DNA from: Scheffersomyces stipitis CBS 6054
Taxonomy: Eukaryota > Ascomycota > Pichiomycetes > Serinales > Debaryomycetaceae
DNA length: 64,000 nt
Direction: 5' to 3'
NCBI RefSeq assembly: GCF_000209165.1
Contig: NC_009042.1
Location: 2,170,001-2,234,000, forward strand
This document shows positions 39,054 to 46,346 of the stretch, piece after piece; position 1 is the first letter of the stretch, and every line of letters begins with the position of its first letter. The notes beneath the pieces are model-generated. The model saw only the letters and a list, made by a program, of their open reading frames with translations. It made no database searches and was not told the DNA's origin. A program made the position numbers and the translations under genes.

Positions 39054-40001
39054 ATGAGCTCTAATGGAAATGACAGTAGTGGTCAGCCCAAGAACCCTTC
39101 GGACTTCAAGGGAGAAGCCAATCCGTATATACCGAAGTTCATCTCTACTACACCTTGGTACAGTACTACTTCCAAAGATAAAGATGGAAAGGATGTAAAA
39201 GACGAAGACAAAAACGACTACCTCAAACACCAGCGGAAGGACCCCAATGTCGTGGTTGATTACTCTGTAGCACAAGCTGGTGGAGGTATTAGTGACGAAA
39301 TCGTAGAGTCTGGGAAAAGTGTAGTCAAAAACAAAGTAGACTACGACTCTAAACGAGATAGATGGTTTGGATATCTGAACGAAGAATGGGACAAAGTTTT
39401 GCAGAATTGGGAAAAGCTTAAGGCAAATACTCAGAAGAGGCGGAAATTGACGGAAACTGTGGAATTAGACTCAGATGATACCGACTATGAATTGGAACTA
39501 GTTGAGATGAACTTGTCGCGAGACGATATCCGGACGAATACAAAAGAAGATCCATTGGAAAAGATGATGAGGGATCGCCAAGATGTTCCATCATACATAT
39601 ATAACATCACCAGTGATCCTAACAACAAAATTAGAGTGGAGTACGATCCCAAATCAAGATTGTCTAAGGATACTACGAAGGGATTCTTGAACGATGACCA
39701 GCAGTTTGTGAAAAAATTAAGCACAGAGGGCCAGAATCTCACAGAGCTCCAGAAATTTGCCTGGGAGATCGACCAAAAAGAGCAGAAAGAGAGACAGAAG
39801 GAGTCTCTTGCAAAGAGTTTGGAAGCAGGCGAGTATGTGGCACCACAAGTAAACTTGGATTTAAGTGTAGAAGCCAGTCCAACCTTGATGATGATGAAGC
39901 AAAGAAAGCATAGGGAAGAATTGGATAAGGCAAAAAGCTTGAAGAAACAATCGTTGTTGAACAAGTATGGTGGAAGTGAATTCGCTAATGCTCCAGAATA
40001 G
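39054..40001 (+). CDS. SLU7: Second-step splicing factor Slu7, without zinc knuckle
   Basis: Slu7 helps 3' splice-site choice in the second catalytic step, with Prp18 and Prp22. Family blocks: NPYIPKFISTTPWY (about 23-36), DYLKHQR, DYDSKRDRWFGY (about 98-109), DPLEKM and YDPKSRLSKDTTKG, ending LLNKYGGSEF. From the ATG at 39054 it has 315 residues, shorter than S. cerevisiae Slu7 (382). The CCHC zinc knuckle that normally sits between the HxR block and DYDAKRDRW is missing; the whole protein contains no Cys. The longer reading from a GTG at 38916 adds hydrophobic, non-family sequence and is rejected. Convergent with the La-domain gene, 45 bases apart. Confidence 0.87.
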   Translation: MSSNGNDSSGQPKNPSDFKGEANPYIPKFISTTPWYSTTSKDKDGKDVKDEDKNDYLKHQRKDPNVVVDYSVAQAGGGISDEIVESGKSVVKNKVDYDSKRDRWFGYLNEEWDKVLQNWEKLKANTQKRRKLTETVELDSDDTDYELELVEMNLSRDDIRTNTKEDPLEKMMRDRQDVPSYIYNITSDPNNKIRVEYDPKSRLSKDTTKGFLNDDQQFVKKLSTEGQNLTELQKFAWEIDQKEQKERQKESLAKSLEAGEYVAPQVNLDLSVEASPTLMMMKQRKHREELDKAKSLKKQSLLNKYGGSEFANAPE

Positions 40002-40046
40002 ATAGCAACGTCTATAATTCAATCAAATTAGGGAGACAAAAAACTT

Positions 40047-41465
40047 TCATACCCAGTTTCTCCAGTTCTTTAGTCTAATCATGGTGTCATTTCCAATCAA
40101 TTCCAAAGACGGAATCGGATCGCTCTTGAAAGCCTCCACTAGAAATTCGATGCTGTATCCCGACATAAAGCGCATTCTCCTAAACTGCACAAGATCTTCC
40201 AAGAGCACACCTCCGTTTGTGGGGTCCATCAACGACTGAAGATGACCATCCCTGAGAAGATTCTGAGGTGAAAAGTAGTATTCAAGTTGGTTCTTGATGC
40301 TGTTGACTCTTCTCTGTGGTTGCCGTCTAGTTTGTGAACAAATTGTGTTTACACGCAGAATACCTGACTGTGCTGAATTTTCATATCCGTATCTATTACT
40401 GTTACGAACTCCAAAATCATTATGGTTTCCATTTGCGATGTCATTATCATTGACACTGGCACTGGGAGTCAACGGAAGAGTGTAGAAAGTTGGATACGGA
40501 AATGGATAGTAGTAATACAAGAAACTTCCCTGGGATCCACTGTTGGTGTGAACAAGCAGGTCTCCGCTGTTATGGTCATCATTATTATTCGTTAGTGAAT
40601 TCGAGCTGGGCCTATTTATTCCCGAATTCGAGCTGGGCCCATTTCCAGTACATGAGTTCGCTCTGGATCTGTATGATCTGGAAACTGCCGACCTTGCGTC
40701 TCCCAAATAATTGCTCAAGTCGATATGTATGAATGGCTGGGAATGACCAACGAAATTATACGGATTGAACATACTCTGCTGCGTATCAATTTCCACCGAA
40801 GGCACTGCATGTCCTGGATCGCTGTACCTTTGAACTACAGGATTTGAGGTCATTTCTTCTGGATGCTCACGAAGATACATGTCAAGATCGACTTTACGAC
40901 GTCTTCCTCTTAGGCTTCCTTTTGTGGGAATTGGTCTCTGAATGGTAGTTGTTTTTCCGACAGAGACATAAAATGGTGGTTTTTCGGTCTTCGTGTTATA
41001 GTCGCTGCTGTTATTGCTTACACCGCTGCTATCCTTGTTGTCCTTTCCTTTATCGTTGAGACTGCGATCGGAGTTGTCACTGCTGGATAGGATATCGCCA
41101 TGTGATATGACATCAGCAACGGCTGTGATATCGACTTTGTCAGTACCATCGGGAATATTGCCCATAGGGTTCTCATTAGTAGTAGTGCCAGTTGGATCTG
41201 TGGCATTTTCTTTATTAGTATGCTCATTAGTAGGAACTCCAATAATACTGTCATAATTACATATGGCACCGCCAGTGGCATTGACATCAGTAGTAATCTT
41301 TAGATCGATAGTTCTCTCTTTAACTTTAGACCTGACTTCAGTCCAGCTGGCGCTCCAAGATTTCTTTTCTGCGGCTAGTAGGGCTGAAGAGCCCACAAAC
41401 GGCATTGTCCCAACACAGTCCAGAGTCATTGCCCACTGAAGAACGCTTGGGGAGAGAAAACACAT
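40047..41465 (-). CDS. SRO9: La-domain RNA-binding protein, Sro9/Slf1-like
   Basis: Sro9/Slf1 are LARP-family cytoplasmic proteins that bind mRNAs and polysomes. The last 85 residues hold a La motif: IKNQLEYYFSPQNLLRDGHL, then LEDLVQFRRMRFM, SIEFLVEAFKSD and SLELIGNDTMIR. The long N-terminal part is low-complexity (Asn/Ser/Thr/Gly-rich) with RGRRRKVDLDMYLREHPEE in the middle and a Tyr/Pro patch (YYYYPFPYPTFYTLPL) before the La motif. The conserved-looking SWSASWTEV near the N-terminus resembles the PWK segment of Sro9. Starts at 41465 (472 residues) or at a second ATG at 41405 are both possible; the first 20 residues look poorly conserved. Confidence 0.8.
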   Translation of the reverse strand: MCFLSPSVLQWAMTLDCVGTMPFVGSSALLAAEKKSWSASWTEVRSKVKERTIDLKITTDVNATGGAICNYDSIIGVPTNEHTNKENATDPTGTTTNENPMGNIPDGTDKVDITAVADVISHGDILSSSDNSDRSLNDKGKDNKDSSGVSNNSSDYNTKTEKPPFYVSVGKTTTIQRPIPTKGSLRGRRRKVDLDMYLREHPEEMTSNPVVQRYSDPGHAVPSVEIDTQQSMFNPYNFVGHSQPFIHIDLSNYLGDARSAVSRSYRSRANSCTGNGPSSNSGINRPSSNSLTNNNDDHNSGDLLVHTNSGSQGSFLYYYYPFPYPTFYTLPLTPSASVNDNDIANGNHNDFGVRNSNRYGYENSAQSGILRVNTICSQTRRQPQRRVNSIKNQLEYYFSPQNLLRDGHLQSLMDPTNGGVLLEDLVQFRRMRFMSGYSIEFLVEAFKSDPIPSLELIGNDTMIRLKNWRNWV

Positions 41466-41926
41466 AGGCTACAGAATTCAGTTGCAAAATAGACGCTATA
41501 TGTTGCAGCCATTATGGTCACACGACCAATTGGTAGCGCCGCACTAACCTGCTTTACAGAGTAAGGTGCCACACGACAGAGTGTTTCAGCGTGTGAGGAG
41601 GGGAGCGGCTACTGTAGAGGAATAATTGTAGAAGTCTAGGGTGGTTTCACTACGAGTTTAGGCCGGCTGTCCAGAGAATTAGAGAGTAATTGTTCTGGCC
41701 AGACTACGCTATTTTTCAGCTGGAGTTTAAATCTACAAAATTTGGCTATTTTAGTTTGGCTCTGAGGGCCCGATTTTTGATTTATAATTGGAGGCGCAAA
41801 CGGTCGTGCTGGATATGCACTTAGAAAGCACCCGTCTGGATCTACTTGGCACACGAGGGCAGGCTGGAAGCGGTGGAAATGGTGGAGGTGGGGCAGGCTG
41901 GAGAGAGCGGTCATGTGACTTGATGA

Positions 41927-41943
41927 GCGATGAGGGCGATGAG
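41927..41943. promoter_or_regulatory. Two adjacent PAC motifs (GCGATGAG)
   Basis: GCGATGAG at 41927-41934 and again at 41936-41943. PAC is the yeast ribosome-biogenesis promoter element. It lies 462 bases from the SRO9-like ATG and 1.04 kb from the bHLH ATG. Confidence 0.45.
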
Positions 41944-42235
41944 ATGGTGGGGAATTTTCAGGCTCTGCTGCGCGAAGAAAGTGCGCTGCGTTTGAAAGGA
42001 AGTTGTTTGGCGGGTTTTGGACTTGGATTGGTTCGCCTGTTGTATTTGGCACATGCTCGGATCCGGATGGCAGCTGTGGTGCTGAGCTCCTTATTTCATC
42101 TGGAGTGAACGGTCTTCCCGAGCGGATCGGACACATGGGATTCCCCGTAGAGAGCTCCAGCTGGCGCCAGCGCAATTTGCAGAGCCACTTGCGCCTGTGT
42201 GCAGGCCCTGATTCAAAGGTGTTCCCATACACTCC

Positions 42236-42282
42236 CACGTGAGGCCCCAACGTTGGGGCCCATGTGCATAGACCCCCACGTG
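42236..42282. promoter_or_regulatory. E-box cluster flanking a perfect palindrome
   Basis: CACGTG at 42236-42241 and 42277-42282, with GGCCCCAACGTTGGGGCC (perfect 18-base dyad, 42243-42260) and CATGTG (42261-42266) between them. CACGTG is the target of class B bHLH proteins such as the one encoded downstream. Confidence 0.6.
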
Positions 42283-42726
42283 TGGGATGTTGTCTTGTGG
42301 CAGTAATCTCGGTGCTAGCCTCGTGTGACGGTAGCGATTCCGCAACACGTTGGGAAGCCCCGAATCAAGAAGAGAGCGAGCCGGTGGAACCAGCAGAATG
42401 GCGGGAGCAGATCACGAATGCTGACGATGTTGCGCATGGTACATGAAGAGCAAAAGTTCATGGCACATAGTACATGCTGCGAAATAGAGTAGAAACGAAA
42501 GAGACCAGAAACCAGAGCCAAACCACTCTGGAGAAATTGGCCAGGCGGTACAACACAAAATCTACACAGTCTCTCCAGCCGGTGCTTACTTAGTGTCCAG
42601 ACTGGTCGTGTGGTTCGCCCTTCTGGAAACGGACTCTCCTGTACCTGTTATCGAAGTAATTATCCTTGCGTTTGCGTTTTCAACGTGGTCCCAGCCAAAT
42701 ATAAATTCACACTATATTTCAACATG

Positions 42727-42734
42727 TATAAATA
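42727..42734 (+). promoter_or_regulatory. TATA-like box TATAAATA upstream of the bHLH gene
   Basis: Consensus TATA 252-259 bases before the ATG; implies a leader of about 150-200 bases if used. Confidence 0.35.
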
Positions 42735-42985
42735 CAGATGGGGTCCCAGACTGTCTCGTCTTGTGTCGCTTCTTGTGGCGTGCTCTGTGGATCGGTTCTG
42801 TAGACTTTGTTTCCTGCCACGATCTTCTACCAGCGTAGACTAGTGCTGATACACACACTCCTACTGAGTCCGCTACTGCTCCTGCTACTGTTCACACTGA
42901 GCCGTACTACTATTTTTTGCGGGTCGCTCCAGTGAAAAATTTCGACCCAAATCTGCGGTAATTCTGCCACTCTCCGCGATCCAAG

Positions 42986-44407
42986 ATGTCGTTGCCCAAC
43001 CCTCCGGTGCTCAAGACCACCATTATCCAGCTCAACAAGGAGCTCGACACGGATGACTCCAACTACGAGATTCTCACCAACGACTACCTCAATAATGCTC
43101 GTTCCGGGGGCTCTCCGGGGCAAGACGACCTCGGCCTCGGAATTGGCGCAGGGGCTCTGGCTCCTTCCAAGAAGAAAAGAAGAAGATCCCTGGCCAACAT
43201 CGACTCCGAGGAACTCGCCAAGAGAAAGCACGAGACAAAACAGCTCCACTCCATCATCGAGAAGAGAAGAAGAATCAAAATAAATAGAGAATTCGAAGCC
43301 CTCAAATACTTGATACCGGCCTGTCGTTCGACCACTCCCGGGGGCGGGCCCCCCGGCTCTGCTTCCAGTGCTTCCTCGAACAGCAAAAAGCCAAGCAGCT
43401 CGGCTTCCAACGGCAACAATAACGGCAACAAGATCGACGGCATGTACAAGTTGACCATCCTCAAGTCGTCCGTCGAATACATCCTTTACTTGCACCACAT
43501 CATCCAGAAACAGCATCTGCTTCTTGCGGGCCATTCCGACTTCCCGGAATACAACAACTTCGACATCGATTTTGCCCGCATTCCCCTCAACGTCAACCAA
43601 TACAGAAATATCGACAAAGACTTCAGTTTCAAGGACTTGCTCTCAGAGCTTGATGAAAGCGGTGATAACTCGAGTAATTCAGTTGCTGGGTCTCTGTCTT
43701 CTTCTACGGCGCTGACCCCGGCTGCTTCCTCGGGTTATGCGAGTTCCGGTTTGGGTGCAAAAAAAAACTTTGATTTCAGAAACCACATTATAGAAGAAGA
43801 AGAAGACGAAGATTTCGAAGTGGAACCAAGTGCCGGTGCTTACACTACGGTTGCTGCTGGCGCAGAAGAAGCCACCAATGCACCAACAAGTGCGAAAAGT
43901 AGCATATCTTCCAAGGGACAACTACCTTCCCCAGACATTACACCAGATATGGCTCCTATTTTGACGATGTTAAACAAATACTCTAATAACTCTCAAAGCA
44001 GTGTCAATTCTTTGACATTTGAAGCCAGAAAGAACTCTTACCCTATATCACCCAACACCGTTGTTATCCATTCTGCCAATCCCTCTCCATACACACAACC
44101 ATTGAAGTCTACTCTTTCTACTCCTGTGCTTGCACAGAAATCCTCCAGCACATCACCACCATTCAGATTCCAAAGGAGTTCTTCATCCAACTCTACCAAC
44201 GGCAACAACAAGTTTAGCTTGCCAGATCCTGCAGTCAACCCCACATCACTGTTGTCTGAACTTCCTAGAAAGAAGTATTTCAAGTCGAGAATCCCGATCA
44301 ACAATGCGATTTTCACATCCAAGAGCGATGACGACTTGAATGACGAAGACGCTTCAAAGACATTGTTAGCGTTGAGAAAGTCGAGTATTGATAGCCTTTT
44401 GAATTAA
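42986..44407 (+). CDS. bHLH transcription factor with long loop
   Basis: A 473-residue regulator. The basic region follows a KKKRRR stretch; HSIIEKRRR puts His88, Glu92 and Arg96 in the H-x3-E-x3-R pattern of class B bHLH proteins that bind CACGTG. Helix 1 continues INREFEALKYLIPA; helix 2 is MYKLTILKSSVEYILYLHHIIQKQ (153-176). The loop (about 114-152) is nearly 40 residues of Gly/Pro/Ser/Asn, far longer than usual. The rest is Ser-rich with acidic patches (EEEEDEDFEVEP) and SP/TP sites. It could relate to yeast Ino2/Ino4, Tye7 or Rtg-type factors, but I cannot place it. The N-terminal half is GC-rich. Convergent with DCN1. Confidence 0.85.
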   Translation: MSLPNPPVLKTTIIQLNKELDTDDSNYEILTNDYLNNARSGGSPGQDDLGLGIGAGALAPSKKKRRRSLANIDSEELAKRKHETKQLHSIIEKRRRIKINREFEALKYLIPACRSTTPGGGPPGSASSASSNSKKPSSSASNGNNNGNKIDGMYKLTILKSSVEYILYLHHIIQKQHLLLAGHSDFPEYNNFDIDFARIPLNVNQYRNIDKDFSFKDLLSELDESGDNSSNSVAGSLSSSTALTPAASSGYASSGLGAKKNFDFRNHIIEEEEDEDFEVEPSAGAYTTVAAGAEEATNAPTSAKSSISSKGQLPSPDITPDMAPILTMLNKYSNNSQSSVNSLTFEARKNSYPISPNTVVIHSANPSPYTQPLKSTLSTPVLAQKSSSTSPPFRFQRSSSSNSTNGNNKFSLPDPAVNPTSLLSELPRKKYFKSRIPINNAIFTSKSDDDLNDEDASKTLLALRKSSIDSLLN

Positions 44408-44636
44408 TCATAGGCTCCTCGTACACTATTATTTATTTCTGTGGGTTCTGTTTTAATTCTACTTTCTTCAGTTCTTGTAAATTATAGATATATTAATGAA
44501 TTATAATAAGACAACGAAATTATATTTATGCGACTTTAAATTAGTACATTTACAAATATTACTTTTGGAATACCGTAGATTATCATTCTTGCAAGTTTTC
44601 GTTTATAATATTATATTAGTCTGTATACTGTAAATG

Positions 44637-45512
44637 CTACACTAACTCCTCTAACAACTCGTTTTCTCTTAAGTACTCGAAATATTCATCCATGACACTA
44701 GGCCAAGCGGCCATTTCATCGTAGTCTGTGAACTTCTCGGGATCTTTTATTATAATGTCCTTGAAGAACAAGTAGAACATAGACCAGCTGTCCTTCAGAA
44801 AGGAACGCTTATATTCATTTCGGACAAACTCGAACCATTGCTCAATTCTGGACTCCACAGTAGCCCTTTTATCTGGCTGTAAACTCCCATCTTTGACAGC
44901 AGTATTTACTACAAGCGGAAGCAAAAGGGTCCAGTAGTCGATAGCAGTTTGGTAGTCCAATAACTTCTGGTTTTCCACTTCCATCAAGAAGTCAAACGTA
45001 AAATCGTAGAGCTTCTTGAACGTTACAGGCTCTTTTTTTCCATAACCTAGATTAGAATTTTCCTCGTAGAAGTTCTCCTCGTTATATAACAACGATTCAT
45101 GATATTGGGCAAGAAATTTCTTCATACCGTCAATAGAGTTGATGCCATATTGCTGCCATTGCTTCAAAAACTGGCTTTTCAGAAAGACTCCCATTCTTGG
45201 ACTATGAAGAAAGAATGCCAATGTAAGCGATTGCGGATCTTCTGGTTCGATCTCGAGATCCTCCAAGTATTGCATAGTTCCATTGATATCTATTTGAGAC
45301 TCATTATCCTCATCTCTGTAATTTTCAAAGATGGCTACTAGAGCTTTGTCGAAAACTGGAGCCAGGCTCTTTTTTGAACTGGGACTGTTGAAGTACGCAT
45401 CGACAGCACGCTGAAGATTGTAATTGTTGGAATCGAGAAACTTCAGTGCGGTTGCTGAAGACGCACCAGTGATGTCTACGAACTGCTGCTTAACCGAGTT
45501 CTTCTTGAACAT
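44637..45512 (-). CDS. DCN1: Cullin neddylation E3 cofactor Dcn1
   Basis: Dcn1 binds cullin WHB domains and acetylated Ubc12 and drives Rub1/NEDD8 conjugation. The 291-residue protein has an N-terminal UBA-like domain (about 5-45: QFVDITGASSATALKFLDSNNYNLQRAVDAYF) followed by the PONY/DCUN1 domain. Family residues are visible in ALVAIFENYRD, FLKSQFLKQWQQYGINSI, LDYQTAIDYWTLLL, SWSMFYLFFKDI and YDEMAAWPSVMDEYFEYL; the Asp/Ala/Asp positions of the DAD patch appear present. The ATG at 45512 is clean. Divergent with APC2, itself a cullin relative. Confidence 0.95.
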   Translation of the reverse strand: MFKKNSVKQQFVDITGASSATALKFLDSNNYNLQRAVDAYFNSPSSKKSLAPVFDKALVAIFENYRDEDNESQIDINGTMQYLEDLEIEPEDPQSLTLAFFLHSPRMGVFLKSQFLKQWQQYGINSIDGMKKFLAQYHESLLYNEENFYEENSNLGYGKKEPVTFKKLYDFTFDFLMEVENQKLLDYQTAIDYWTLLLPLVVNTAVKDGSLQPDKRATVESRIEQWFEFVRNEYKRSFLKDSWSMFYLFFKDIIIKDPEKFTDYDEMAAWPSVMDEYFEYLRENELLEELV

Positions 45513-46346
45513 GATGGAATGATTTTGAAGTGAAACAAACTTTAATTTGTGATAATGGCAAACTATCTAGGATTCAATTCGATAAAAATGATCGGAATAA
45601 TAAATGAAAGGCCAATGAACTGATACTTGAAAAATATGATTTTCAAGTATTAATGAACAGAAAGGTATATATGTACGAAAATTGTTAGCACACTTTATCT
45701 GATATCAGGTATTGCACCAGGATTTCTAATTGAATTTCAGATATCAATTGTATGTTCGGTTTCAAAACAATTGCTCAATTGCTGATTCTATCGACTCAAA
45801 ATCAGTCCAACTCCAAGTACACAATTTGAATTGTATGAATAGTGTACAACTTTCAAAATGTATAGTCACAGATTCGAAGCTGTTTCTGAATTGATCGCAT
45901 ACACGCGGAATCCGAACAAGTTAGCCGCAATTCACGTTTCCAGCGAGTTTCCAGCGAGTCTCCATCAAAAGGAAGTATGTCTACTTTCTAGTTCAATATA
46001 GGGGAGTTAAAGGGTACGAATGTCGCAGTACCTTCTGTTTGTGCACCAAGACATTCGATCACGTGAAAATGTCGAAGACTAAGATCATACCCAACTATGT
46101 GATTTGAAATTGCTTATTAGTTCCCAAATAACTTGTATGTAACTATTGGAATCCTTGCAAACCATCTCGTTTGTTTTATATAGAATTTTCCTCATTTTTA
46201 ATTCATTCTCTAGTTCACCTTCTGAACCCATCATAATCTTATGTATGCTCCTGCACGCATCTCTACTATCTACAAAATGTCTCCACAATAACATAAACAA
46301 TTCAATTACATCTTAATCTAATCTCTCTCTAATTCCACCAACGAAG
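45513..46346. other. Divergent promoter region DCN1/APC2
   Basis: 834 AT-rich bases with a TCACGTGA site (46059-46066), an 11-base direct repeat TTTCCAGCGAG x2 near 45,940-45,962 and several CAATTG/GATATC motifs. No RNA gene recognised. Confidence 0.5.
46059..46066. promoter_or_regulatory. TCACGTGA, perfect Cbf1-type site
   Basis: Perfect 8-base palindrome 281-288 bases before the APC2 ATG. Confidence 0.4.

Larger units (their letters stand above)
41466..42985. other. GC-rich divergent promoter, SRO9-like/bHLH
   Basis: 1.5 kb, clearly more GC-rich than the rest of the window between about 41,780 and 42,400. Contains a PAC pair, two CACGTG boxes around an 18-base palindrome, and TATA-like sequence near the bHLH gene. 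A 204-codon minus-strand frame (41636-42250) begins at TTG and has no recognisable character. Confidence 0.55.

Noticed and set aside
41636..42250. 204-codon minus-strand open frame in the SRO9-like/bHLH promoter
   Set aside because: Begins at TTG, has no recognisable domain, is Pro/His/Ser-rich in a manner explained by local GC-rich sequence and overlaps regulatory elements.
42827..43600. 257-codon minus-strand frame overlapping the bHLH gene
   Set aside because: Antisense shadow; the plus strand encodes a clear bHLH domain.
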